A DNA stretch of 64,000 nucleotides from Acanthopleura granulata (GCA_016165875.1 JABBOT010000016.1:6630598-6694597), one strand, 5' to 3'. Positions 10,851 to 23,389 are shown, counted from the stretch's first letter. Made by a program: numbers and translations. Notes: generated from the sequence alone by a model not told the origin.

Positions 10851-11278
10851 CGTGAAAATTTGATTGTAGCGCAACGTCTACATTGTTACAATGTATCGGT
10901 TTCTGTTCTAATGTCGTGTTGTCTTTAATGTGACGTCACTGTGTTGAGCTTGGAAAGGAACATGTGACGTCAATGAAATGACGTAAAGGTCCAGTTGCCG
11001 GGCGTTTGACGGGTCCGAATTTACCTCAGTCAGCGGGTTACTCTGACCGTTCAAGTAAATCATAGCTATTAATATAGATGTGCAGATTTATCGGCAAAAC
11101 CAAGTGCAGCCACACGTTCCTTTGAAGAAGATTTAGCGATTATACAGAAATGTGAGGTTGGTAATGTTGGGGGTGGGGGGTAGAATGTAAGACTATAGGT
11201 TAAGGACGTATAACTTGTTTGAGTGGCATTTAGAAGTTGGGATGGAAGTATACTAGAGAGATCTTTCTTATGGATATA
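10851..11278. other. unique non-coding stretch
   Basis: I recognise nothing. A G-rich patch lies at 11165-11182 and TGACGTCA-like words occur around 10930-10985, without further support as regulatory sites. Confidence 0.35.
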
Positions 11279-11685
11279 CAACGTCTCGGTTTGTTAACAC
11301 GACGTTTCGATGTAGATACTAACATCGTTATCAAATGATTGAAATCAAAACATTAATGCTCTTAAATATAACAAGTAGAGATACAAGTGTCAACAAGTAG
11401 AAAAACAGGGGAATATGACTGAACAGTACTCAGGGGGATTAGGCTGGGTGGGGTTCCAGGTCAGTTTGGAGAACTAATAGATCGAAACCTCAACAGAGAT
11501 CAAGGGATTTACCTTTCCTCAGCCTAAGATCTATTAGTCCTCCAGTCATATCGCCCCGTTGTTCTGCTTGTTGACACTTGTATCTCTACTTGTTATATTT
11601 AAGATCATTAATGTTTTGATGTCACACACTGGATAATGATATTAGCATCTACATCGAAGCGTCATGTTAATAAACCAAGAAGTTG
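11279..11685. mobile_element. foldback/MITE-like element with 143-bp inverted arms
   Basis: The arms 11279-11421 and 11543-11685 are reverse complements at about 87% by manual alignment. They include a perfect 37-bp stretch starting at CTTAAATATAACAAG (left arm). The interior is about 120 bp and contains a smaller inverted pair (ACTAATAGATC near 11475, GATCTATTAGT near 11529). There is no transposase frame and no clear target duplication. The right end abuts a G15 run. The arms could be TIRs of a non-autonomous DNA transposon or a foldback pair. Confidence 0.8.
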
Positions 11686-11699
11686 GGGGGGGGGGGGGG
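11685..11699. repeat. G15 homopolymer
   Basis: Fifteen consecutive G residues lie exactly at the right edge of the 143-bp inverted arm. The length of such a run is prone to sequencing error. Confidence 0.9.
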
Positions 11700-13089
11700 A
11701 GTAGGGATTTTTGTTCTCAGAGGTAAGATAAGTGTACGTACTGACGGTCAGATGGCGAGTATCATGGCAGACGAGTCCGTGAGCTGTTTACGCTGATATA
11801 TGGTCCTAGGCTTATACACAAATCATCAGTCTCAAAATCTGCTGTACATTGGTAGCGGAACTGACCGGACCCCGAAAGCTGTACACAAAACACAACACGG
11901 TTCAATGACAGCCCAGTCAGCTTGAATTACCGTCCTCCGCAAATCTGGCCCTAGGCAGAGCCCACCAGATGGCGCTAAATATTTTCGTCGGTTATTTCCG
12001 TGCACTTCCGGACAGGCGAAATTCTCACTAATGAGGTATTATTAGCGTTGTAGGAACACAAACAATCCGGGCGATGTTTGGAAATGGTTGGCCTGAAAGA
12101 ATGTAAAAAGTGGCGGTTAACAAGCTGTTGTTGTTGTTCTAGTACACAAACACGGCAAGACTTATCTGGACGTGAGTCGGGGAATATTTGTCAGCCAAAA
12201 GAAACAAACGCCGCCTGTTACAAAATTACGTCGATGCTGTCAACATTACCCTACCGGAGAAAACCGTTAACTGCATATTTCTAGCTACACTGTAAAAAGA
12301 AACCTTTTTGTCGGAGGTGAGGCCACGAGGCGCTTTGGAAGGGATTTGACCCATGGTTGAAAAGAACATCTGCTGACAGCAAACTAAAAATTGGAGCATC
12401 AGGCAAGGCGAGAGAATTCGGTTAAAGGCCACACCATACTCTCCAAACAACAAAACAGTCTGAAAGTTTACACCCGCTAATCATTATACACTTCAGTCGC
12501 AAGACCTGTCAAGTGAGCATTTATTTCTTTGACATCAGTGTGTCAAAGAGTTATCAAAACAAAGGACAACGTTATTATTCTGCACAAAAGTTACAGGTAC
12601 TGAGACAAGTCCTGCGCAAATTGCGTTATGGGGTACAAATTTCTTCATCCCCGTATCAGGGCACGGAAGTGTCCAGAAGTGCTTCAAGTTGACCGAATTG
12701 AGCACTGAGCATTTTCACTCCCCAGTAGCATCTATAACGACACCAAAACTGACACTTTATTACAAACACATCTACATAATGCATTGTATGTTTCAAACTT
12801 GCAAAACTAAAAGATGTAAGAAGCATTATTTTGGGCCGATTTAGAGCATCATGCAGCTTAGGGCCAAGTCTCCGGCTTATTGCCCCACCTCCTTTTAACA
12901 TAATAGTGTGATTTCTGAATGATAATAGAATAGAGTATGTTACATAAAATTGTACAATGCGGACCACACAATAGTTCATCACACCAACATCATCACGTTA
13001 TTGGGGTAACGAAACAATTGTTACTTGTACAAACGTAACAGTTTGGCCATAACTCAGAAAACTTGCACCATTTGGTCAATTGAACACAT
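11700..13089. other. unique non-coding stretch
   Basis: No gene or repeat is recognised. A word CTACACTGTAAAAAGAAACC at about 12284 resembles the TTTACAGTGTAG words in the arrays at 39.8 and 40.7 kb. The 108-codon minus-strand frame at 12656-12982 has no motif. Confidence 0.4.
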
Positions 13090-13098
13090 TAGTTTTTA

Positions 13099-13350
13099 TT
13101 TATCCATTTATTTATTTCTCAAGTACTCAATAATATTTCACATATACGACGGCGGCCAGCATTATGATGGGAGGAAACCGGGAGGAGCTCGGGCAAACCC
13201 ACGACCATCCGCAGGTTGCTGGCAGGCCTTCCCGCGTATGTCCGGAGAGGAAGCCAGCATTTGCTGGAGTTGAACTCACAGCGACCGCATTGGTGGGAGG
13301 CATCTGGGTCATTACGCTGCTTTTACCAACTGAGCCATGTAGGCCATCAC
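13099..13350 (-). mobile_element. full-length tRNA-derived SINE with 9-bp target duplication
   Basis: The target duplication TAGTTTTTA is perfect at 13090-13098 and 13351-13359. Reading the plus strand gives the complemented tail (CTCAAGTACTCAATAATATT), the body (GGGAGGAAACCGGGAGG, ACCATCCGCAGGTTGCTGGC), the B box (GGAGTTGAACTCACAG) and the head (ACCAACTGAGCCATGTAGG). About 252 bp long, essentially intact. Confidence 0.95.
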
Positions 13351-13648
13351 TAGTTTTTAGTGTGTACCAAACTTGCTCTGCCACAGAACACAGCCATTCA
13401 TTTGGTATCCATTTGTAACCCATTATCACCACCTAATAGTCACACCATTAGCGCCATGGGGGTATTTCTATACTTCCACTGGACACACACGCTTTCCTTT
13501 GTCCATCTTCCATAAACATGGCTCGCCATTAGCCTCGGATTAAGTCTTTGATATTGTACTCCTGAATGGTTATGTTACTTGTCATGCTATACTGATCGAT
13601 GGCCAGGTATTTCCACCTGACTTTATATTATTAGTCCACCCCTTTGTT

Positions 13649-13790
13649 TCTTAGAACCCAGTTGACGGCCTGCTTATTGTTAGACCACGCCTTCGGTTCT
13701 TAGAACCCATTTGGCGGCCTGCTTATTCTTAGAACCCAGTTGATGGCCTGCTTATTCTTAGAACCCAGTTGATGGCCTGCTTATTGCCAC
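13649..13790. repeat. minisatellite, 29-bp unit
   Basis: Four to five units read roughly CTTAGAACCCAGTTGATGG then CCTGCTTATT. The last two units (about 13726-13784) are nearly identical, and the first two differ by several bases (GACCACGCCTTCGG replaces the start of one unit). Confidence 0.85.
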
Positions 13791-15654
13791 AATGTACGAT
13801 CTTGAACGTTAACAGCGTAAAAAACAGGTGCCTCAAATAATTTCTTGATTAGGCTAATTTTGGGCCTCGCGTGTCCGATTATTCAGTTACATGTACTAGC
13901 AGCATAACTGCTCGCAAACGACCCCACCTCACCCTATCCCATACGATTACCCCTTCTCCACCCCATCCCCTACCCCGCCCCGTTCTAATTTCTTTAGCTT
14001 ATCAAACTGCTAAGTGTAAAGTTCTCGCTGGTAAATTCATAAAAAAGCACTATATCTCGATGACCCTGAACCACAGTTTAGAAATACCCCCGAGTATGTC
14101 AAAGGTAAATGTAATTTTGGAGAAAGTTATCTCCTTCATAAGAAGCAGTTATCAGTTTGCATATTATCTCACAAGACTACTAGATGTAAAACACCCGGCG
14201 CCAAACATGTTTTGTAGTCCATAATATTGCCTGTTGTAACATCCCAGATATTAATTCAGTATTTTTTTTTACAATAAAAGAGTAGGAAACGTCGTGTTTG
14301 GGTGTAATTCAGACAAAAGCACTTTAAGATGCCATTTGTCCTAAATCCAAGACATCGGTTTGTCAACGTATACATTTCTGCAGGTGCAATATTTATAGAA
14401 CCTGGTTACATATGGTCAGATAGTTTTGCACAATGGATTTTTATAACAATTCTGAATTTGGTAAAGCTTACAGTGCTTTCTGAAGCAAAAAGAACCTGAT
14501 CCATTTTGAAAATGTATTCATTTCTGAGAAAATTTGTGACTTCTAATTGTGAGTTTATGTGCTTGTTTAAAAATCGATCTTTCCGAAGTTTTATATATCT
14601 TATTTGGTGTTTGCTGTACTCGTTTATAGTTTACACAGGGCTCAGTATTAGCTCTTATATAAACGATCTCGCTTGATTGATGGTTCAACGAAAACATTGA
14701 CAAGGTTTCTTTACACAAGGCTGTAAACACAGCATAAAGAATGAAATAACGCCTTGTAATTTAAATGCCCCGTAAGTGTAGAGAGATGAAGGCTTGGCCG
14801 ATCCAAAGTTGACTGGTCTCTTGGCAATTCATTCATGATATCTGAGTCACAATGGAAAGATTTTTCTTTGTATTTTTTTCCTCCGGTTCCTCTTTTGTTC
14901 CTTTTCTTTTTTTTTTTATTTTGGCACCAGAATCAACATTCTGGTAAGAAGAAGACAAACGATAGTCTCCCGCAGACTTTTTCGGAAAGCCCGTTGGCGG
15001 GAACCATGTCGAATCTGGCCGTCTGTGCGACTAGGTCCTTGTTTTTGGTGTAACCACACGTCACTTCGCAGACTCGAAACAACTTCGACCGTCAAGAATT
15101 AGACGCAACCTGTCCAGGGTAATTAAGGAATGCGAGGTAATTAGGCAGGGCCTTTTACCAGAATATGCTACAGAATGCTTTACGCACTCTCCAGGAAAGA
15201 GTTGAAAAGAAACAGGCTGCTTGCGGGTCCATAGATCAACGAACAGATCCGCATATTTCTCCTGCTAGTAAAGCATTCGCTGCACAACTCTGCCAAATTG
15301 TAGGCTGTGGGTGGTGCGGGAGGACTTAGCCGTACACATCCTGGGTTCTGGTGCGCATATAAACATTCTGTAACATGGAGTGGGTGACTTGATGTACCGC
15401 ACTTATAAAGATGTGTTTTACGCGTAATCATTTAAAACCAAACAAATTAAGGGCGGGCTGATGGGCATATAGGTAATGGTGATCTTTCAGTTAAATCTAC
15501 CAGACGCATTTAATTAGTTTGCCATCCTTTTATATACAGTATCAACAGTTCAGTTTAACCTCGATAGGGCTAACATACACAGTTAACAGCAAATCAACGC
15601 CGATTACTTTTTCACGTTTTATACCAAGAACTCCTTTTATTGTCATTTCATTGT
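13791..15654. other. unique non-coding stretch
   Basis: No gene is recognised. A C-rich patch lies at 13920-13985 and T-rich tracts at about 14263 and 14875-14925. Open frames here are AT-driven and have no motif. Confidence 0.45.
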
Positions 15655-15915
15655 TTGCTAACGCCATGCTAAATTAAGAATCCTTCGCTTATACGATTGA
15701 CTGTAGCCTGTGGAGGAAACAGGAGGATCCGGCGTAAACCACCGACCTTTGGCTATTATACTGACGAACTTGGCCTCGTGCATGAAAACGCACTAGCGTT
15801 GTAGACCAGTCAATGTTTCCAACGCCCCATATGGACAGATTCATACCCGCGAACGGGAGATTCAACGAAGTCCGTCTCAGTAGACGGGATTGAACCAACA
15901 TCACACGTGTCCTCG
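15655..15915 (-). mobile_element. SINE of the second family, full span but diverged
   Basis: The plus strand reads a complemented tail (CTAACGCCATGCTAAATTAA, CGCTTATACGATTGACTG). A body word GTGGAGGAAACAGGAGG and ACCACCGACCTTTGG follow, then a B-box complement (ACGGGATTGAACCAAC at about 15883). This family shares its 3' tail type with the main SINE but has another head and body. Confidence 0.7.
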
Positions 15916-16604
15916 TTACTGAACGACAAACGCATCAAAAAATCGACCATTTCAATTTCATAAAGAAAATTCAAAATTAACAAAGTTTGTACAAATCAAA
16001 AACCCTACGAACGCATAAAATTTCCCTCCTTAAATCGCTAATTTCTCCAGAACCACTGTGTACGAGCATAAAAATTTCATCAAACTGAACATCATAAGCT
16101 GTAACCGGCTTGACTGACTTCAGACACTGATATAAGACACGCACCAAGTGACTTATCAAGATTATTAAATTGCTATCATCTTCAAAGTTCTCCTTTCTTA
16201 TCGCCAGTATTTCAATGCCATGCAGCTCGTTTTTTCCTTGCTTTTTTAATCTTTCTTTTTTTCTTTACTCTTCTTGGCACCAGGCTCATCATGTACGACG
16301 TGCTCTTTAACAAATTTCCACTTTCTCTGCCAAAACAGTTCCTGGCCGCGGATCGATGGTATTCGGCCTACCAACTATTTACTCCTACCGGGTAAGCTAG
16401 TATACGCCACGGAACGAGACGGATGCATTCGGTTCTCTTCAGAACCGTCTACTTCCAGAGAACACTCTGTCTTGAACGCCCACCATCTTGGTATTTCTTA
16501 AAATTATAAGAAAATAGTCACATGAGGGTTATTTTCTTTGCCTTAGTACGCATACCAATGTCACCATACAAAAGCTCACCTTGTCGTTTGTATGCCGAAA
16601 TACA
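15916..16604. other. unique non-coding stretch
   Basis: I recognise nothing here apart from a T/C-rich patch at 16228-16275. Confidence 0.4.
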
Positions 16605-16920
16605 AGGAAATGGCCATCAAATATGAAAGACTACGGCATGCATGAAGAGTATAGCCAGAGCAGCAACGGCACTTTGACATCTGGCGATTGGTCACATGTA
16701 ACCGGTGAAGCCCGGCGTCTTGTCAGTTTACCTCAGTTAGAGGTGTTCCGTTCCAGCTCGTCATGTTAATCCTTGAAAACTTATACTCCCCCTAGCACCA
16801 TCGCGTAATCGGAAATAGGTTGAAAAAAAATGCAAATATTAGTTGCAATTTACTGGATATCACTGGTCTAGAATAACTCAAAATGACCACCATTATTGAT
16901 ACCATAAATTTCCAAAGCCA
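16605..16920 (+). repeat. A-B-C family, B and C blocks
   Basis: B is clear at 16650-16760 (AGCCAGAGCAGCAACGG, ATTGGTCACATGTAACCGGT, GTCAGTTTACCTCAGTTAG). C follows with CTTATACTCCCCCTAGCACC, ATTAGTTGCAATTTACTGGA and ATCACTGGTCTAGAATAACT. This is one of the best copies for defining the B-C junction. Confidence 0.88.
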
Positions 16921-17322
16921 AATACTATGCATTGTGGATGTGAATATATCTTCAATAAAGCAAAGCAAGGAAAATGTCCTCCAGTTTGACCTTCATTGGT
17001 AGAAAAATACTCGTCCAGCGCAAGGCTTTCCATGCGTTTCTAGTCTGAGCTTATACCATAGGGAAAGCACCACTATTTCGTCTTTACTATTGTGGGAAGG
17101 GTTTACCGTGGAGACGTTACTTTGAAAGGCAACGCCAATGTGGTTACCTTTAATGCTACCAAGGGAAAGTGTTATGTTTATGGAAAAGGCAAGAACTAAA
17201 GTCTGCTAGAACAAACTCCGCACAGTAGCAAAGCCTACATACTGTCTCTGCGAGTAGACTATATATATATAGATATATACAATGTATTATTATAACAGAA
17301 TTTACAAACACTGAATTTCAAG
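16921..17322. other. unique non-coding stretch
   Basis: Nothing is recognised. A short (TA)n tract lies at about 17261-17280. Confidence 0.4.
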
Positions 17323-17486
17323 GCCATGTACTACCGAGATCATAAAGCTACCAGAGACAAAGTCATATACAACGTAAGATCATATAGGTACAAGAGACAA
17401 AGTCATATTCTATCGTGAGATCATATAGCTACCAGAGACTAAGCCATATACTACCGTGAGATCATATAGCTACATGAGACAAAATA
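17323..17486. repeat. minisatellite, unit about 43 bp
   Basis: Four units of the form AGATCATATAGCTACCAGAG + ACAAAGTCATATACTACCGT occur in a row with small variation. The last unit passes into unique AT-rich DNA. Confidence 0.85.
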
Positions 17487-17679
17487 AATTTAATTTGTTC
17501 AGGTTAAAACCTGAAAGGATTTCAGATATGACATGCAGTGTCAGAAACTTAGATGAAAGTCGATCACAGTTTAGGTAACCTTTCAAAACAGCCTGGGCTC
17601 TGTACATTTGGATTGCGAGTATATGTGATTTTACACCGAACTGAATACAGGCGACAGATTATAGGACACAGACTGTGTG

Positions 17680-17830
17680 GGTTACTATCAGTATAATAGA
17701 CGACAGCGCAGAGAGTAAAACCAGAGTAGCGTCGTCAGTCTTGCCAAGTGGTCACACGTTACCGGTGAAAGCCGGTCTCTTGTCATTTAACCTGAGTTAG
17801 GGTATTCAGGCGTTACCCGCAGAATGGCTA
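17680..17830 (+). repeat. A-B-C family, B block
   Basis: CAGCGCAGAGAGTAAAACCA, GAGTAGCGTCGTCAGTC, GTGGTCACACGTTACCGGTG and CATTTAACCTGAGTTAGGGT give the whole B core. The upstream TAGACGACAGCG matches the B-D side seen in minus-strand copies. C is not recognisable. Confidence 0.85.
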
Positions 17831-17944
17831 CCACATTTGCTAGAAAGGATTGGGACAATAGAAAAAATAGGAAAATAGCTGTCGGGTGGTCAATAGTGAT
17901 AAGAAAAGGAACCCGCATTGCTACCTCGGGTTAGGGAATCACTT

Positions 17945-18060
17945 TTGCCAGACAGGGTGACAGAACAGGGAAATACCAATGCTGTGGTTATACCACCGAT
18001 GCTTGCCAGACAGGGTGACAGAACAGGGAAATATCAATGCTGTGGTTATACCACCGATGC
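17945..18060. repeat. 58-bp tandem duplication
   Basis: The unit 17945-18002 (starting TTGCCAGACAGGGTGACAGA) is repeated at 18003-18060 with a single visible substitution (ATACCAAT to ATATCAAT), which suggests a recent event. Because 58 is not a multiple of three, an open frame crossing it changes peptide between units, so no protein repeat is implied. Confidence 0.92.
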
Positions 18061-18820
18061 TTGCAAGGGTAATTTCAAACATGGCTGCTATTCTCATAAG
18101 CGATGCTTAGACCGAGTGGCTGTGGGGTGGGGCTGGGTGATAGTGAGGCATCGAAGGAGAGATGTCTGTTGAAAATAGCCTATGCCAAGCGAACACGTCG
18201 TAATTTATACATGCAAATAAAAGCTCCTCTAAGCAAAACACCGCGCCTGGAGGTGTGTAGCAGCGACTAAAGCAGGCAATTCATCAAGATAACTCTTTTT
18301 TTTACTTCATCTCTCGAAAATGTCAAACAAGAAGTTCTCGCACTGTTGGCGCCCTTCAAAATTTACAACAGCCGAGCCATTTCAGCTCACATTTTCCTTA
18401 GCGTTAAGGTGAAGAAATTCCACAGTTCGTACTTGTTTCGAAAACTTGACGCTAATCACAGAATGTTGACATATTTCCTGTTGTCTATGCGAGGTTTATT
18501 AAATATTAACTTTCACAGTGAGGTATCGATTACAGAATTCCAAAAACAATCCTGCCTATTTATGTCCTGCTTTATTTGTGATGGGCAAGATTCCACGTCA
18601 AATTCGGGTGTGTTTTTCTCTCAGCGCCACCGAGTGTTGGTATTGCATTGTGGGTAATAAACTCAGTTTCACATCACTCGCAACCAGAATTTTCCAAAGT
18701 ATATTCCATAAAGCCCATCCTACAGAACTCAAGAAGAACTGCTTTGAAAAGAAACCATGTTTTGGTTGATTTAAGTCCAGATAATTAAATTTGATTATTC
18801 ATTATTTAATGCTTTAAGTA
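18061..18820. other. unique non-coding stretch
   Basis: No gene or repeat is recognised. A 103-codon plus-strand frame at 18346-18657 lacks motifs and is overlapped by another frame of the same strand. Confidence 0.4.
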
Positions 18821-18995
18821 CCTAACGGCGTTTTCAAGAATTTTTATCACAAAATACGGCTATGCACCATATATAGGAGCTGAACACCGAGATAAATGGG
18901 CCAAAGAACCAAATATCGCCAAATTGTCGACAGCTGTATTCGAGCCTGTGACCTCACTGTCACCGTTTTGTGAGACTGAGGCAGCGAGGCTCCCC
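18821..18995 (-). mobile_element. diverged SINE
   Basis: The complemented tail CTAACGGCGTTTTCAAGAAT starts it. A B-box complement lies at about 18939 (GTATTCGAGCCTGTGACCTC) and an A-box-like part near 18980. The body does not match the main family closely. Confidence 0.6.
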
Positions 18996-20099
18996 ACATT
19001 ATCAATAGGTCCAGTCGAATCAAAAGCTGTATACTGTATTATTACAGTTGCAAAGAAAAAGAGTGTAATAAAATGACAAGGAAATTATCCCATCGAACAT
19101 CAAGTTGTAATTCCAGTTCAGCGCAGCAAAAGTTGTAGGGTTGCTGTGAAGGATTTGTCCATGTCAGATCTAGTTTCAAAGTAATCCATTCTCACCCTGC
19201 AGAAAAACTAGATCGACTGCATCACGAAATAAGTCTATTAAATTCGACAGCAATCGGTAATCATTCCCATTTGGGTTTTATACAAAAACTGAACTCTTCT
19301 GCAAATGCGAATTTGAACAAATTTACCGACGTACTGTGCAGCAGTTTAAAATAAGTGTTTTTTTTCAGAAAGGACAGCAATATGCCGAGCGCTAGATACA
19401 TAATCGCACGGTTGATCCGATAAATTATTATTTTTACGATTGAGGAAGTTATTATTCGGAAAATTGCAGCGACATTACAGGCAGTATGTGGTGAAGTGAA
19501 ATGAGATTGACATACAGGATCAGTTGAAGAGACAGCTAGCCGATTGCACAAGTGATGTAAGGGGCGATCTCATCCAGTGTGTTGTGTAACAAGTCGTTCA
19601 ATTTTAAACTCAGGGAAGAAATGGTATTGATAGGAAGAAAAAATGACATTTACATCATCAATGGCGCCCTTTGAAATAAGAAAGCTTTCGCATTCTGTCA
19701 AAAGGTTTTCTTAAAGATTCAACTGAAATAATTCACCTGAATTACAAACAAAAGTCCCGCGTGCTCCATATAGTGCCTTTCGTTCGCGTAACAAAATATT
19801 CGCAAAGCAAATGTAGTACATACATGGATTCTTTTTTGTATATATGGTGATGAAAAATTGACCTAAACACTCTGTATGGTGCTTAATATACTGGAATAAA
19901 TTCAACTGAATTTACATTTTGTGAAATGAAAAAATGAAAAAAATGATGGTTACTTAAATTATCAATGGTCTATACCTTTAAGCATGCTATTGCTAAACAG
20001 TTGTGTAATTGTCACACGCATGGAAACCATTTCCTGAAATGCAGGTAGAAAAGGCTGTTTCAAAAATGTACAAAAGGCACTTGCTTGCAAAAACATCAA
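18996..20099. other. unique non-coding stretch
   Basis: No gene or repeat is recognised. The DNA is AT-rich, with frames up to 96 codons and no motif. Confidence 0.4.
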
Positions 20100-20370
20100 A
20101 TATAAAAGATTGTGGCTTAGAGAGTAATACCAACGGAAAAACGACAAACGATCACACGTAGCCTGTGAAATCCAGCCTTTTAATTGTCAGTTTACCTCAG
20201 TTAGGATTTTATTCCAACTGATGATGAAAGGTTTTAAAATGTGGCAACTTTTACACCCCTCAGCACCATGTCTCACGCAGAATTAGGTAAAACAAAACGC
20301 AGGGATGTTAATCCTAATTCTTTGACGTCACTGGTATAAAATTGCTCAAAATGCTGTGCTAGGGTCACAT
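20100..20370 (+). repeat. A-B-C family, B and C blocks
   Basis: ACGATCACACGTAGCCTGTG, AATTGTCAGTTTACCTCAGT and TTTACACCCCTCAGCACCAT cover B and C. TGACGTCACTGGTATAAAAT and GCTCAAAATGCTGTGCT mark the C end. Just after it, GGATGCCTAGTCCATCAGCA with ACCACGGTTTATG (20416-20450) matches the D block that sits upstream of B in other copies, so a second truncated copy may begin here. Confidence 0.85.
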
Positions 20371-20451
20371 ATAATGCACAATGGTACAAAACAATGCACA
20401 GGGACGAAGCCTCATGGATGCCTAGTCCATCAGCAGAACCACGGTTTATGC

Positions 20452-23025
20452 CGAGATTCCTTATGAAAAAAACACCCTTGATTTCCCTGTATGCATATGG
20501 GGACCAGTCTATAAAGATGCCGCTGAAAAGCGAATCTGATGTCCATGGTGACATATATTTTGTGACTACATACCTCACCATGGCAAACGCGCTAAAGGTG
20601 AAACCACAGCTTATTTTAACAGAAAGGAAATATACACATTATCTTCAAATAACGAAACGTTATTGTTTAGAACATAAGGAATATTAAAAGACCTTCAAAA
20701 TTTATCTCGCGAGTTACGGGTGATTTCCAACGTGCTATAAATTATAACCAACACTTTTCGATTGCCCCTGAGTTCATCTCTTTATTTAACAAAAAATTTA
20801 TGCCAGTTTTGGCAACAACTCACCATAACATCTAATCACATCGTTTTCGAAAAAAAAATTACTGTTGCAAAGCCTGCCAACTGAAATTTATTTTATCTCA
20901 CCAAACGGCTCACCAATTTCCAGATTACCAATTTCCAGATTTCCAGATCTGACAAAATAGAATGGCTGAATGCGTGGTTTCATTCAAAGGATGGATGAGG
21001 TTTTATAAACACCTGTGATAGGATAGCCGCAGGTGCTGACTCGGCTGGTTGAAGCACATTGAAGAGAGTTCCGCTACAGGGACTAGATTCGGGTTTTAAC
21101 ACGGACTAGCACTTATCTTCCAAGGTCAAGCAGGTTCGTTAGGCGGGGTTATTGAGTGCAACGATCAACTTAATAGCCTACGGTACATGCCCGGGCAAAA
21201 TAGCGCCAAGGAACCAAGGCACCATATTGGTATCCCAATTGACAAATCTGACGATATGGGGAAGAATAGCTCTTACAGCCTATCCATTCTGTTCGTCTCA
21301 GGGGGGTTATTTACAGTCATCACGTCTTCCATGTTCTCAATGTAAGCCGAATTCTGCCACGGAGACAAAGGGTTTTTGTTACCACAGAGACTGCGCGCGA
21401 CCTCCAACGGCGTGTGTACACAGCCGGGACAAGTTTGACGGATTAGCTCTGGCCTCAGCTTTATCTTCGGAGCACGTGTCGGCCATTATGGAGGCAGTAA
21501 TGACAAGTACACATTATCGGAGAGTAGCCATCTCCCCCTCCACTCTCGTTCTAATCGCTTATGCATTCCACGACGCCAGTTGCAGCGAAATCTGGACATC
21601 GTATAATATCAAAGCAGTTTTATCGATGGCGATGCTTGATTGGATGAAGATCTATACGCCGTGCAGGAACCACGTGTCATAACAGAAGTGATATGGGCAA
21701 TTTTTTGTGGTTGTTTTGTGATATCATATGGTGTCGCTTTAAACTGATATTATCACAGAAAGTGCTTTGTAGAAAAACTGAATGTGTCAGTTTAAAAGGC
21801 ACGATCTCCCTAAGTACGCGTCTACTCTTACAAATTTGATTTGTGACAACATTTGATTTGTCGTGGGAAACCCATCTTTTCTGATTAATTTTTTGTTCCG
21901 GACAAAGTTGATATGATAGGGCACATTATGAAACCACTAACTTCCTATTTTTAAAATGAGTCAACAAAATTAAATGCATTTAAATGTTAGAACTGCGCTT
22001 TGGAATTTCAAACCAATGCATTACAACTTTTATTGTATGTAAGCAACATGACTCTCTGACATGTTCTCAATTTTCATTCCTATAATTTTCTTAGAAAACA
22101 AAGCACTTAAAAAGATATAGTGAATGAAGGCCAATATTAGGGCTAGCAAGTCACTTGTGAAACAAACAGGTATGCCTATTGTTATTGTGTATTTCCTAAG
22201 AAGAATTTGACAGTTACAAAACAAACGGCTATCCCTCTCCAACTTCCTCCCCTCTTTCTTTTCCTCCCACTTTTTCTTGTGAACAGCTATTTTTAGATTT
22301 CCTCTGGACCTTCGCCTAATTTTATAGTTACCCGCCCCACCCTTCCGTTTTGGGAACGGTTTGGGAGCCCATTTAAACGTACGCACTTGTAGAGAACAGA
22401 AACTCTTGGCACATTAATGTGTTATTTCATGAAGATTTCATCCAGTTATTACAAATTATGTAACTACAGCATATATGTTTGTCACAGTTTCCATTTCCGC
22501 ACACGACATGTCAGCTGGCAGCAATATATATAGCGAGTCTAACTGTCTGGCTGTTTTCATCGCAACTGTATATTAACTTGGTCTAAGTGGATGTTTTTAA
22601 CTGTTTCTCATTCAGTTTTATTAGCAGTATGTTCGATGTTCAACACCTAACAACATCTGTAACTCGTTTAGATGTGAGCTTGTTTTATATGCCGACAATC
22701 TACTCGCTTTATTATATGCACATTTACCACATGGGTGTAACAAAAATTCAACATACTTTCGCCCTCTTTCATTACTTCAGTATGTCGACTATACCATGTG
22801 TCTGAAGTCAAGAGTTCAAATCGAGCAGATGTCCATGTGTCTTGTTCTTGTGTGCAACACAAAAATAAATACCAAGCACACAACCGACTTAACAAGCCAG
22901 TCAGCTGACTGGTTCTTTTCACTTATTCATCAGCAAGTGTAGCACATCGCCGATACTTGAAGATTTTGTGACAAAATTCAATTCTCATGGACTCGATTCA
23001 CATTTCGGCCTAGGAAGCAGCCGCA
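20452..23025. other. long unique stretch; longest open frame of the window
   Basis: This is one of the longest stretches without a recognised repeat. It holds a 176-codon plus-strand frame (21152-21682) with no domain I recognise. About one stop-free run of that size is expected by chance in six frames of 64 kb. A short direct repeat, ATTTCCAGATT, occurs twice near 20916-20944. At 22190-22380 the minus strand is purine-rich and gives a Lys/Arg/Glu-rich frame (22030-22386, 118 codons), a composition artefact. Hidden exons cannot be excluded. Confidence 0.4.
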
Positions 23026-23029
23026 ACAA

Positions 23030-23375
23030 GTGTCATGCCATCATGCAGTGAACCTACGTGTCGAAAACCGGCATTCGTATACCAGCCGTCAACCAAAATG
23101 GGGTTTCCGCGTCAATAATTGCAAGACCTCTTTACAAAACACCAAAGAAGTAAGAATGTATAGTAAATAAAATATTAAATTAGGACGGATTCATGCGAGG
23201 AGAAACAGACGGTGGCTTTCAATGAAGACGAAAAGACCCAATGAATATTCCAGGCAGATTATATAGCTGGCAATTGGTCAAACGTAATCAGTGAAATCCA
23301 TCCTCCTCTGAGTATACTTCAGTTCGAGTTTTATTCTAACTGTTCATGTAAATGTTTAAATACCTTATACCTCTA
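23030..23375 (+). repeat. A-B-C family, A and B blocks
   Basis: A runs from GAACCTACGTGTCGAAAAC through CCAGCCGTCAACCAAAATGG and CGTCAATAATTGCAAGACC, then a linker that includes ATGAAGACGAAAAGACCCAA, also seen in the long A block at 3361. A diverged B follows (GCAATTGGTCAAACGTAATC, TTTATTCTAACTGTTCATGT). The C position is occupied by a minus-strand SINE. Confidence 0.85.
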
Positions 23376-23389
23376 TTCCTTATTTCTTT

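Noticed and set aside
21152..21682. Longest open frame, 176 codons, plus strand
   Set aside because: No domain, signal or compositional bias of a gene is visible. With three stops in 64 codons, about one stop-free run of this length is expected by chance in six frames of 64 kb.
22030..22386. Lys/Arg-rich 118-codon minus-strand frame
   Set aside because: It follows a purine-rich stretch. No nuclear-protein or ribosomal-protein motif could be found.
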